Shown here: piece after piece, positions 16,128 through 22,735 of the stretch
How positions within the stretch are numbered: the first letter of the stretch is position 1
Layout: each line of letters starts with the position of its first letter
NCBI GenBank assembly: GCA_964473335.1
Contig: CAYYOO010000006.1
Location: 1 to 41,225, forward strand
Length of the DNA stretch: 41,225 nucleotides
Source: CAYZTD01 sp964473335
GTDB taxonomy: Archaea; Thermoplasmatota; E2; DHVEG-1
Reading direction: 5' to 3'
Made by a program: the position numbers and the translations under genes
The notes under the pieces: model-generated
Database searches by the model: none
What the model saw: the letters and a program-made list of their open reading frames with translations, nothing else
What the model was told of the DNA's origin: nothing

Positions 16128-16280
16128 ATGGTGAAACCTAAAAGAATTAACAAAGATGAAATAACAAAACCAATTAAATGTTTATGTCCACAATGTGGTT
16201 ATGAAACATATAATGAAAAGAATAAATTATGTACATCTATAAAATGTCCTGTATGTAAAACAAAACTAATCAATAAATAA
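16128..16280 (+). CDS. Small zinc-ribbon protein
   Basis: This 50-residue basic protein carries CLCPQCGYE, then a lone Cys in KLCTS and CPVCKTK: two CxxC knuckles that should hold one zinc, with extra cysteines. It resembles a widespread archaeal group of tiny zinc-ribbon proteins with no known function. AGGGGGAG before the ATG is a strong ribosome binding site. It begins 17 bases after the dodecin stop and is probably co-transcribed. Confidence 0.75.
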   Translation: MVKPKRINKDEITKPIKCLCPQCGYETYNEKNKLCTSIKCPVCKTKLINK

Positions 16281-16360
16281 AAAAATTTTTAATATTTTAA
16301 AAATACATTTTAAAGATATACAAATAGTAATTTATCTAATTTGTTTTTAATCTAATATTT

Positions 16361-16375
16361 AATTAAACTTAAGTT
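16361..16375 (+). promoter_or_regulatory. Palindromic promoter element, near-perfect copy
   Basis: AATT-N7-AGTT, seven of eight arm bases, ending 38 bases before the ATG at 16414; it also contains the tighter palindrome AACTTAAGTT. Confidence 0.4.
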
Positions 16376-16413
16376 ATATCTATATGTAAATTTCTTTTTT
16401 TTAGTATGATAAA

Positions 16414-16842
16414 ATGAAAAGGAAAGGGCTAAAAGGAAAATTATGGATGATATCAGCAATTTTTATTTTGATTACTTTGGTTATTATCATACTTTTTTTG
16501 TATATTGGAACTGATGTTCCATATGATACAAACGACTCTCTTACAACTGAAAAAGTTTTACTAAATTCTGAGGATTATATTAACAAGACTATTACAGTGG
16601 AAGGATATTATTATGATTTTTTCGATGACAAAAATGATGCTTATATATCGCCAATAAAAATACAAGAACCAATTCTACAGGATGAAATCGAAGAAAAAAA
16701 TTTTCTTTTGTTAAATACTTCTAAAATTAACGAAAATATAAGTGAAAATATTAAATATGATTTCAGTGGAAAACTAGTTGAGATATATGACCAAGATTAT
16801 CCTTTTGACCGTGTTATGTTAATTTTATACAATTATGAATAG
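16414..16842 (+). CDS. Membrane-anchored protein, possible OB-fold exterior domain
   Basis: This 142-residue protein has a basic start (MKRKGLKGK), one membrane helix (about 11-31), then an acidic exterior domain with strands around KTITVEGYYYD, AYISPIKIQ, FLLLNTS and YDFSGKLVEIYD. The TITVEGYYYD ... YDFSGKLVE pattern recalls OB-fold domains of archaeal secreted proteins, but this is a shape impression only. No Cys residues are visible in the exterior domain. It is monocistronic, with its own promoter element upstream. No function can be assigned. Confidence 0.65.
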   Translation: MKRKGLKGKLWMISAIFILITLVIIILFLYIGTDVPYDTNDSLTTEKVLLNSEDYINKTITVEGYYYDFFDDKNDAYISPIKIQEPILQDEIEEKNFLLLNTSKINENISENIKYDFSGKLVEIYDQDYPFDRVMLILYNYE

Positions 16843-16876
16843 ATATTTAACTATATTTTTATTAAAAATGTTTTTC

Positions 16877-16891
16877 AATTATTTCTAAGTT
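16877..16891 (+). promoter_or_regulatory. Palindromic promoter element, near-perfect copy
   Basis: AATT-N7-AGTT, seven of eight arm bases, 57 bases before the ATG at 16949, with an AT-rich TATA candidate (atttttataa) between. Confidence 0.35.
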
Positions 16892-16948
16892 GAATTCTAA
16901 TAATATTTTTATAACTCTGGATAACTTTTGTTTCTTGGTGAAAAAAAT

Positions 16949-17602
16949 ATGGAGAATATAAAAATAAGACATCCAATCGAGTTTGAGATGATACCAGAAA
17001 AAATAGACCGAGGTACAAAATGGGTAACTTTGAGAGTTAAAAATCTTGGAAATGAAACAATTACAAATTTAGATATAAAATTAAATTCAAGAGACTCTTT
17101 TTCACTGGAACCATTAAGCTCAGGTAAATACATCTTTGAACTACAACCTAAGGAAGAAGAGTTAATCCCATTTCAGGTGCAGGCAACATCAACAACTGAT
17201 GTGTATGTAACAATAAATGGTTATCAAGATGGAGCAAAATTCTATCTAGAATCACCAAGTATGCCGATTAGGGTTAGTGATCAACCAGCTGATCTAAGAT
17301 CAATGTTTGTTATGACAGAGCCGTATCCACCTCTTGAAGAGACCTTAAAATGTGAAGCAAATATTATGGGTCTTGAACAAAGTGGTGAACTTGATTTAGA
17401 ATTCTGGGCAGATACCCCCTCAGGAAAATTTGAGGAAATAGGCGAAATAAAAACTAAAGAATTAACGCCAGGTGAAGAGACAAGTTACTCAGCTGAAATA
17501 ACTCCAAAAGAAAGAGGTCTTTATACTGTACATGCTTATCTGTATGACGAAAACAACAGAAGAATCGGTCATAAGACAGATTCAATTCTTGTAAGAGAAT
17601 AA
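16949..17602 (+). CDS. Two-domain beta-sandwich protein without a signal peptide
   Basis: This 217-residue protein appears to contain two immunoglobulin-like (CARDB/fibronectin-type) beta-sandwich domains: about 1-113, with TLRVKNLGNETITNLDIKL and LQPKEEELIPFQV, and about 118-217, with LKCEANIMGLEQSGELDLEF and ERGLYTVHAYLYDENNRR. Such domains usually occur in secreted or surface proteins, but no signal or membrane segment precedes them, so it may be cytosolic. The ATG at 16949 has GGTG eight bases upstream; the TTG at 16928 is less likely. It is followed by ten T residues. Function unknown. Confidence 0.68.
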   Translation: MENIKIRHPIEFEMIPEKIDRGTKWVTLRVKNLGNETITNLDIKLNSRDSFSLEPLSSGKYIFELQPKEEELIPFQVQATSTTDVYVTINGYQDGAKFYLESPSMPIRVSDQPADLRSMFVMTEPYPPLEETLKCEANIMGLEQSGELDLEFWADTPSGKFEEIGEIKTKELTPGEETSYSAEITPKERGLYTVHAYLYDENNRRIGHKTDSILVRE

Positions 17603-17610
17603 TAAACTCA

Positions 17611-17620
17611 TTTTTTTTTT
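17611..17620 (+). terminator. Oligo-T terminator
   Basis: Ten T residues eight bases after the beta-sandwich gene stop, just before the promoter of the next operon. Confidence 0.55.
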
Positions 17621-17643
17621 AAAATATATTTCAGCTATTTTTA

Positions 17644-17658
17644 AATTAAATCTAAGTT
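17644..17658 (+). promoter_or_regulatory. Palindromic promoter element, near-perfect copy
   Basis: AATT-N7-AGTT, seven of eight arm bases, ending 36 bases before the intact PEBP gene, followed directly by tttatatca as TATA candidate. Confidence 0.4.
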
Positions 17659-17694
17659 ATTTATATCAATCTAGTACTAAATTAAGTAATATAT

Positions 17695-18132
17695 ATGAAA
17701 CTTACAAGCCCTCAATTTAAAAACAAACAAATTATTCCAAAGAAATATTCTTGTGAAGGGGAAGATATTAATCCTCCTTTAACTATAGAGGAAATACCTG
17801 ATAATACAAAAAGCCTTGTACTAATTATTGATGACCCCGATGCTCCATCAAACACTTGGACTCACTGGGTGGTATATGATATTGAACCAAAAAAAGAAAT
17901 AAAAGAAAATGAAGTGTCAGGGATACAAGGAATCAACGATTTTGGTAAAAAAAACTATGGAGGACCCTGCCCGCCTTCCGGAAAACATAGATATTTTTTT
18001 AGATTATATGCTCTTGATAAAAAAATTAATAGAAAAGATGGTGAAACACGTAAGGAAATTGAAAAAGAAATGGATGGACATATTATAGAAAAGACTGAGC
18101 TAATTGGAATATATGAAAAAAAATTAAGGTGA
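17695..18132 (+). CDS. PEBP/YbhB-family protein
   Basis: This 145-residue protein starts MKLTSPQFKNKQIIPKKYSC and has the family signatures LIIDDPDAPSNTWTHWVVY and GPCPPSGKHRYFFRLYALD. Archaeal and bacterial members of the phosphatidylethanolamine-binding protein group are small cytosolic proteins of uncertain ligand, linked to kinase modulation or stress. It is a paralogue of the interrupted gene at 15432, and could compensate for its loss. The UspA gene follows after six bases, so the two form an operon. Confidence 0.9.
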   Translation: MKLTSPQFKNKQIIPKKYSCEGEDINPPLTIEEIPDNTKSLVLIIDDPDAPSNTWTHWVVYDIEPKKEIKENEVSGIQGINDFGKKNYGGPCPPSGKHRYFFRLYALDKKINRKDGETRKEIEKEMDGHIIEKTELIGIYEKKLR

Positions 18133-18138
18133 AAAAAT

Positions 18139-18570
18139 ATGAATAAAGATTTTAATAAAATTGTTCTAGCTGTTGATGGATCAGAAAAATCAAATAAAGC
18201 AACAGATAAAGCATTTTTTCTTGCAAAAAATCTAAGTCTAGATATCCTAGCAATATATGTGCTTGACAAAGCAATATACGAAACAGTAATTCCTGCAAAT
18301 AAATCATTTGAACACTGGAGATCTATTCTTGCCCAAGAAGGACATGAAGTATTAAACAAAATCGAAAAAAGAGGTGAAATAAATGATTTAAAAATCAAAA
18401 CAATGATTTTAACTGGCAATCCAGAAACAGAGCTTTTAAAAAATATTAAAGAAAATGATTTAGTAATAATGGGTAATAAAGGAAAAAACGCTATAGATCG
18501 AATATTTTTAGGAAGTACAACTGAGAAAATTATGCATCATTCTGATTCTACTGTAATGGTAGTAAAATAA
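18139..18570 (+). CDS. Universal stress protein, UspA family
   Basis: This 143-residue protein has the UspA fold from KIVLAVDGSEKSNKA to STVMVVK. The nucleotide-binding motif G-2x-G-9x-G-S/T is intact: GNKGKNAIDRIFLGST. Members bind ATP and respond to growth arrest, heat or oxidative stress. AGGTG precedes the ATG, and it follows the PEBP gene by six bases. This is the first of four UspA-like genes in the window; this one has an unusual Asn-Lys in GNKG where the others have GSKG or GAKG. Confidence 0.93.
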   Translation: MNKDFNKIVLAVDGSEKSNKATDKAFFLAKNLSLDILAIYVLDKAIYETVIPANKSFEHWRSILAQEGHEVLNKIEKRGEINDLKIKTMILTGNPETELLKNIKENDLVIMGNKGKNAIDRIFLGSTTEKIMHHSDSTVMVVK

Positions 18571-18611
18571 GAAAGGAGTATGATAAAATTATAAAAAAAG
18601 GAAATATTGAT

Positions 18612-19064
18612 GTGAAAGTAGTAAAAAAAGAAGATTTCAAAAAAAAATTTTGGGCACCATTTAGAGTGCCAACTGGCACTGACCAAGAAATTATAAAAAA
18701 TCCGTGGGTCCAACCATGGTTTAGAGAAAAGGGAAAAAAAGATTTCTGGTTTGATCTAAGATTTAAAGGAAACATAGAAAAAATTCCAGTAGATATCACA
18801 GAAAAAGATGACAATTACTTAATATCCGCAGATATTCCAAATGTTACAAAAAAAGATATTACAGTTGAAGCCGCAGAAAAAAACCTTATAATGATTGCTG
18901 ATAGTAAAAATATTGCAAAAAGTGGCAGAGCAATAAAATTTAAAAATAATATTAAACCAGAAAAGGCAAAAGCAAAATATGAAAATAACAAATTAAAAAT
19001 AGAAATACCGAAAAAAGGAAAAGTAATAGAGGCAGCAGGGAAAAAAATTGAAACAAAGAAATGA
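18612..19064 (+). CDS. Hsp20/alpha-crystallin small heat-shock protein
   Basis: This 150-residue chaperone has a long hydrophobic, Trp-rich N-terminal arm (FWAPFRVP, NPWVQPWF) and an alpha-crystallin domain starting VDITEKDDNYLISADIP and ending YENNKLKIEIPKKG. The arm would bind unfolding proteins. No C-terminal I-x-I/V anchor is visible, so oligomer assembly may differ. The start is GTG at 18612, eight bases after AGGAA; no ATG is available in frame. It lies 41 bases after the UspA gene and is probably in the same stress operon. Seven T residues follow. Confidence 0.9.
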   Translation: MKVVKKEDFKKKFWAPFRVPTGTDQEIIKNPWVQPWFREKGKKDFWFDLRFKGNIEKIPVDITEKDDNYLISADIPNVTKKDITVEAAEKNLIMIADSKNIAKSGRAIKFKNNIKPEKAKAKYENNKLKIEIPKKGKVIEAAGKKIETKK

Positions 19065-19094
19065 TTTTTTTCAGTTGTTGTTAAACCAATTTTA

Positions 19095-19109
19095 AACTAT
19101 TTTTAAGTT
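19095..19109 (+). promoter_or_regulatory. Palindromic promoter element AACT-N7-AGTT
   Basis: A perfect copy with the same spacer (ATTTTTA) as those at 10138 and 25879, followed after eight bases by a very clear tatatatata TATA box (19118-19127 region) and ending 41 bases before the RNA stem at 19151. Confidence 0.6.
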
Positions 19110-19150
19110 ATTTTTTTATATATATAGATACGTCTTAAATTTGTAAACGG

Positions 19151-19254
19151 AGAGATTGTAGAGCCATAGATTAAGATTAGATTTATGCTCTTTTTTAAAT
19201 ATCCCATCGTCCCCATCCCCAAAAAACCTGGATATTTATGGCTCTACAATGTCT
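19151..19254 (+). ncRNA. Structured RNA or 5' leader with C-rich loop
   Basis: ATTGTAGAGCCATA (19155-19168) pairs perfectly with TATGGCTCTACAAT (19237-19250). The helix extends outward by AGA/TCT (19151-19153 with 19252-19254) after one G-G mismatch and inward by three further pairs. The roughly 60-base loop holds a C-rich tract, CCCATCGTCCCCATCCCC (19203-19220), likely single-stranded. Promoter element and TATA predict a transcript starting at about 19148. C-rich exposed tracts are used by known small RNAs to pair with G-rich ribosome binding sites. It may be free or the leader of the small ORF 22 bases downstream; no T run separates them. Confidence 0.6.
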
Positions 19255-19275
19255 ATAAAATTAAAGTGATGATAA

Positions 19276-19431
19276 ATGGCTGATGAGAAAAGAATTATTG
19301 AAGAGATATATGAAAGTCCAACTGAGAAACTACCTGAATTATCATCAAAAGCTGTTAATGAAGCACTATGTATGATGGAAGATTATGCAAATAGAATAAT
19401 AAAAAAATCAGATATAATGAACAATAGATAG
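19276..19431 (+). CDS. Small acidic helical protein of unknown function
   Basis: This 51-residue protein is helical and charged, beginning MADEKRIIEEIYESP, with a second helix SSKAVNEALCMMEDYANRII. I do not recognise it. The ATG lies 21 bases after the structured RNA at 19151-19254 and has no clear ribosome binding site, so translation could depend on the RNA fold. The next small gene starts 21 bases after its stop. Its codon use resembles other genes here, and a transcript across it is expected, but coding status is not proven. Confidence 0.5.
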   Translation: MADEKRIIEEIYESPTEKLPELSSKAVNEALCMMEDYANRIIKKSDIMNNR

Positions 19432-19452
19432 ATAATATTAAACCTATTACAC

Positions 19453-19698
19453 GTGTTATATAAAGATATATTTCTTCTACAGACTGAAGATCTTGAAAAA
19501 ATCTTAAACTCTAACCCAAAAAAATTAGAAAAATCACTTGAGAAAAAATGTTCGTTATGTAATAAAAATTTATCATGTACTTTAAAATCAAAAAATATTA
19601 GTAAAGAAGAAAAAACAAAAGGACTTTGCCTTGATTGTTTCATTTCAGAAGTAAGAAAAGGCGACTGGTGGAATGAATACTGGCAGAGGAAAAAATAA
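19453..19698 (+). CDS. Small zinc-finger-like protein
   Basis: This 81-residue protein has helical N-terminal sequence followed by CSLCNKNLSC, then CLDCFISEVRKGDWWNEYW. The CxxC pairs around residues 36-60 could bind zinc. The only upstream start is GTG at 19453, without a good ribosome binding site, so the true start may be later at a non-standard codon or the gene may be translationally coupled to the ORF before it. Not a recognised family. The C-terminal Trp-rich helix is unusual for such a small protein. Confidence 0.5.
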   Translation: MLYKDIFLLQTEDLEKILNSNPKKLEKSLEKKCSLCNKNLSCTLKSKNISKEEKTKGLCLDCFISEVRKGDWWNEYWQRKK

Positions 19699-19797
19699 AA
19701 ATAATAACCTATTTTTTAACTATTCTTAAATCGTTATTAAGTCATGATTTTATATCTAATATTTAATCTTTTGATACAATACACGGAAGGTAAAAAC

Positions 19798-20244
19798 ATG
19801 AATGATTTAGATATAAAAGATAAAGAATTCAATAGAATAATAGTTCCAGTTGATGGATCGGAGGCTTCAAAAAAAGCAGCAAAAAAGGCTTATTCTCTAG
19901 CAGACAAAGCTGGACTGAATGTGACGTTAATGCATGTAGTCCAAATCCCTTCATCTGCAATTCCTACTTGGAGTCAGCCTAAACCTGAGTGGACCGAAGT
20001 TGTAAAAAAAGAAGGAAAAAAGATACTAGATGAACTCAAAGAGGCAGGAGAAAAAAAGAATGTAAAAGTTGAAACTAAACTCATTGAAGGTATTCCTGAT
20101 GACGAGATAATAAAAGAAGGAAAAGAAGAAGACCTAATAATTATGGGAAGTAAAGGACACTCTGCCGTTGGTAGAATACTAATTGGCAGTACTTCAGAAA
20201 AAGTGCTACATCATTCTGACTCTACTGTAATGATTGTAAGATAA
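19798..20244 (+). CDS. Universal stress protein, UspA family
   Basis: This 148-residue protein reads FNRIIVPVDGSEASKKAAKKA at the start of the fold and GSKGHSAVGRILIGST at the nucleotide site, then LHHSDSTVMIVR. The ATP-binding motif is intact. GGAAGG ten bases upstream of ATG 19798 decides the start; an in-frame ATG at 19744 falls inside the promoter. An imperfect palindrome AACT-N7-AATC lies at 19718-19732. It is followed by small zinc and redox genes, probably in one long transcript. Confidence 0.93.
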   Translation: MNDLDIKDKEFNRIIVPVDGSEASKKAAKKAYSLADKAGLNVTLMHVVQIPSSAIPTWSQPKPEWTEVVKKEGKKILDELKEAGEKKNVKVETKLIEGIPDDEIIKEGKEEDLIIMGSKGHSAVGRILIGSTSEKVLHHSDSTVMIVR

Positions 20245-20259
20245 ATTTTAGGTGTAATA

Positions 20260-20391
20260 ATGAATGGAAAAGAATATTGTTGTGTCTGTGGTGAAAAACA
20301 TGATTCAACTAAACTTAAAGAAATAGAAATAAAAGAAGAAAAAAAGAAAATTTGCGATGAATGTGCTGGAACAATTCACGGATTAATTTAA
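20260..20391 (+). CDS. Tiny zinc-binding protein
   Basis: This 43-residue protein begins MNGKEYCCVCGEKHDS and ends ICDECAGTIHGLI, giving a CxxC ... CxxC zinc site with a charged Lys/Glu linker. AGGTG stands five bases before the ATG. It lies 15 bases after the UspA stop and 20 before the DJ-1 gene, so it is likely part of their operon. It could be a zinc-ribbon adaptor or a redox switch. No family is recognised. Confidence 0.65.
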   Translation: MNGKEYCCVCGEKHDSTKLKEIEIKEEKKKICDECAGTIHGLI

Positions 20392-20411
20392 ATTGGAGGG
20401 GGAAAATTTTT

Positions 20412-20930
20412 ATGTCAAAAATTGCTGTGATTGTTGATGATTGGTTTGAAGATCTTGAATATTTTAAACCAGTAGGTGCTTTTTCAGTAGCAGGACATCA
20501 AATAGTCAATATTGGCCTCAAACAAGGGAAAATAGTTGAAGGTAAGAATGAAAAAAAGAAAGTTGACATTGATAGATCCGTCGACGATGTAAAAGTCGAT
20601 GATTTTGATGCATTATTTATCCCTGGTGGCTATTCACCAGATAAACTTAGAGCTCATAAAGAACCAGTAGATTTTGTAAAAAAATTTGTTGAAAGTAATA
20701 AGCCTGTTTTTTTCATTTGTCACGGTGCACAGTTGCTAATAACCGCAGATGTACTTAAAAATCGCAATATCACCGGCTGGAAATCAATTTCTAAAGATAT
20801 CAAAAATGCTGGTGCTAATTTTATTGATGAAGAAGTAGTAGAAGACAAAAATCTAATTTCAAGTCGAAGTCCAAGAGATCTTTCTTCTTTTATTGAAAAA
20901 AGTTTAGAGAAATTAGAAGAAACTGGTTAA
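20412..20930 (+). CDS. DJ-1/PfpI-family protein
   Basis: This 172-residue protein has the class I amidotransferase-like fold of the DJ-1/PfpI family: VDDWFEDLEYFKPV with Glu13, LFIPGGYSPDKLR, and the nucleophile elbow FFICHGAQLL with Cys103-His104. Members act as deglycases, proteases or oxidative-stress sensors. A strong GGAGGGGG site upstream supports ATG 20412; earlier in-frame starts would overlap the previous gene. It heads a set with superoxide reductase and SDR genes, consistent with repair of oxidative or glycation damage. Confidence 0.9.
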   Translation: MSKIAVIVDDWFEDLEYFKPVGAFSVAGHQIVNIGLKQGKIVEGKNEKKKVDIDRSVDDVKVDDFDALFIPGGYSPDKLRAHKEPVDFVKKFVESNKPVFFICHGAQLLITADVLKNRNITGWKSISKDIKNAGANFIDEEVVEDKNLISSRSPRDLSSFIEKSLEKLEETG

Positions 20931-20952
20931 AAAACGAAAGGAAGAAATAAAT

Positions 20953-21363
20953 ATGAAAACCGAAATGAAAGAAAAAATTGGAAAGCTAGTGCAAACTGAT
21001 GATTGGAAAACAGAAAAACATGTACCGGCAATTGAATGCCCAGAAAAGATAAGTAAAGATAAAATTTTTGATGTTAAAGTTGGGCTTGGTAAAGAAGTTG
21101 CTCATCCAAATAAAACAGAGCATCACATCCGCTTTATTGATCTGTATTTTCATCCAGAAGGTGAAAAATTCCCTTATCAAATAGGCCACTTCGAGTTTAA
21201 CGCACATGGCGCATCAACAGATGGTCCAGATACAAGTTCAATATACACACATCACTCTGTCACTACGTCTTTTAAAACAAGTAAACCAGGGGTTATTCAC
21301 GCTGTAGCTTTGTGTAATATTCATGGTCTATGGGAATCATCTAAAGAAATAAAGGTCGAATAA
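20953..21363 (+). CDS. sor: Superoxide reductase (neelaredoxin type)
   Basis: This 136-residue protein contains the iron-centre ligands of class II superoxide reductases: EKHVPAIE (H23), VAHPNKTEHHI (H51 and H57) and CNIHG (C121 and H124). The iron reduces superoxide to peroxide with electrons from rubredoxin-like donors, without releasing oxygen, typical of anaerobes meeting air. The N-terminal desulforedoxin domain of class I enzymes is absent. The rubredoxin-like gene at 27089 is a possible electron donor. It starts 22 bases after the DJ-1 gene and precedes an SDR gene by four. Confidence 0.93.
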   Translation: MKTEMKEKIGKLVQTDDWKTEKHVPAIECPEKISKDKIFDVKVGLGKEVAHPNKTEHHIRFIDLYFHPEGEKFPYQIGHFEFNAHGASTDGPDTSSIYTHHSVTTSFKTSKPGVIHAVALCNIHGLWESSKEIKVE

Positions 21364-21367
21364 TACT

Positions 21368-22126
21368 ATGAATGAATTATTTAATTTAGATGATAAGGTT
21401 GCAATTGTTACTGGAGCTAGTAGAGGCCTAGGTAAATCAATATCCATTGGTCTTGCAAAAGCTGGAGCAAATATTGTTGCAACTGATATTTTAGATACAA
21501 AAGAAACTATAGAAGAGGTAAGAAATTATAAAGCAGATTCTTTTGGTTTGAGCGTTGATGTCAGTAAAAGATCAGATGTAAAAAAAATGGTTGAAAAAAC
21601 AATTGATAAATTTGATAAAATTGATATTCTTGTAAACAACGCAGGAATCCTTAAAGAAGAAAAAGCAGAAAAAATAAAAGAAAAAGACTGGAAAGATGTA
21701 ATAAACATTAATTTAACAGGTCAATTTTTTTGCGCTCAAGAAGTCGGAAAACAGATGATCAAACAAAAAAAAGGCAATATCATAAATATCAGTAGCATAG
21801 CAGGTATACAAGGTTATGCAGGAAGCGTGCCATATAGCTCATCAAAGGGTGGTGTTGTATTATTAACAAAAACCTTAGCTACAGAATGGGGCGAATACAA
21901 CATTAAAGTAAACGCAGTATGCCCAGGAGTTTTTGCTACAGACATGACAGAGGAATATTTGGAAAGTGAAGAATTCTTAAACAACATAAAAACAAATGTC
22001 CCCCTTAAAAGATATGCTGAACCAGAGGAACTAGTTGGAACCATAATATATCTTTCTTCAGAAGCTTCTAATTATGTTACAGGCCATGCACTTATTATTG
22101 ATGGAGGGTGGACTGCTAGCTTGTAA
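21368..22126 (+). CDS. Short-chain dehydrogenase/reductase
   Basis: This 252-residue classical SDR has the Rossmann cofactor motif TGASRGLG (15-22), NNAG (90-93), the catalytic Ser142/143, YSSSK (Y156, K160) and the end VTGHALIIDGGW. It reduces or oxidises a carbonyl/hydroxyl using NAD(P)H. Asp40 (ATDI) at the end of strand 2 favours NAD(H). Closest by motif are gluconate/sugar and 3-oxoacyl-ACP reductase types, substrate not resolvable. It follows superoxide reductase after four bases, in the same operon. Confidence 0.92.
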   Translation: MNELFNLDDKVAIVTGASRGLGKSISIGLAKAGANIVATDILDTKETIEEVRNYKADSFGLSVDVSKRSDVKKMVEKTIDKFDKIDILVNNAGILKEEKAEKIKEKDWKDVININLTGQFFCAQEVGKQMIKQKKGNIINISSIAGIQGYAGSVPYSSSKGGVVLLTKTLATEWGEYNIKVNAVCPGVFATDMTEEYLESEEFLNNIKTNVPLKRYAEPEELVGTIIYLSSEASNYVTGHALIIDGGWTASL

Positions 22127-22144
22127 AGTAGTTACGAGGTTCTT

Positions 22145-22285
22145 ATGACTAAAGATGTTTTTACTATTTTAATAGGTGGAAAAGCAAGTATCGTAGATAA
22201 ATATCAGACTGATAGCCCTAGTGTAGGTGAAGTAAGTCATAACTTACGACTAAATATTTTGATAGGTGGATTTTTTAATAAATGA
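22145..22285 (+). CDS. Possible small ORF coupled to the hemerythrin gene
   Basis: A 46-codon frame starting MTKDVFTILIGGKASI and ending LNILIGGFFNK. Its stop overlaps the hemerythrin ATG as ATGA, and CGAGG lies six bases before its ATG. The two TILIGG/NILIGG segments reflect a direct repeat in the DNA (taataggtgga / tgataggtgga), and GTAAGT-cata-ACTTAC (22226-22241 region) forms a hairpin. It may therefore be a structured leader instead of a protein. The second repeat supplies the AGGTGG ribosome binding site of the hemerythrin gene. Confidence 0.35.
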   Translation: MTKDVFTILIGGKASIVDKYQTDSPSVGEVSHNLRLNILIGGFFNK

Positions 22286-22719
22286 AATCAACATCGATAT
22301 TGGATTTAATGATAAAAGATCATAAACATTTATTTCAAAAATTAAATGATATTGAAGATATTAAAGATAGAGATATATCATATATAACAAAAAAATTCAA
22401 TGATTTTAGATGGAATTTAGAAAAACATTTTTTTGTAGAAGAAAGAGCTATTTTTACTTTTTATAATCCTGAAAAGATTGATGAGGGATATGATGTCTTT
22501 TCAGATATCTCCAAACAGCATACAAATATTTTAGAAAAAATTGAAACAATGAATAAAAAACTGGAAAATTGGGAGCCTTTTGATTTAACTGAAATAAAAG
22601 GTTTACTAAATAAACACAGACAGTTTGAAGAAAATAATGTGTATCCAAAGTTGGATCGTGAAATCAGCGATGGTGAAAAAAGGTTTATGATAGAACGAAT
22701 AGAAGAAGTTAGCCTATAA
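22282..22719 (+). CDS. Hemerythrin-domain protein
   Basis: This 145-residue helical protein carries the HHE/hemerythrin metal-ligand pattern: IKDHKHL (H14), LEKHFFVEE (H49, E53), KQHTNIL (H80) and NKHRQFEENNVYP (H112, E117). The di-iron site binds oxygen, nitric oxide or handles iron. AGGTGG 13 bases upstream, within a repeat, supports the start. Its neighbours, superoxide reductase and a membrane redox-like protein, suggest a role in oxygen or radical detoxification. Confidence 0.87.
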   Translation: MKSTSILDLMIKDHKHLFQKLNDIEDIKDRDISYITKKFNDFRWNLEKHFFVEERAIFTFYNPEKIDEGYDVFSDISKQHTNILEKIETMNKKLENWEPFDLTEIKGLLNKHRQFEENNVYPKLDREISDGEKRFMIERIEEVSL

Positions 22720-22735
22720 TAAAGAATGTGAAAAT

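Noticed and set aside
17955..18419. A 154-codon minus-strand open frame
   Set aside because: It spans the end of one conserved gene and the start of another, both with recognisable domains on the plus strand.
18665..18680. A perfect AGTGCCA/TGGCACT hairpin within the hsp20 gene
   Set aside because: It lies inside a clearly coding region and encodes ordinary residues; a chance palindrome is sufficient explanation.
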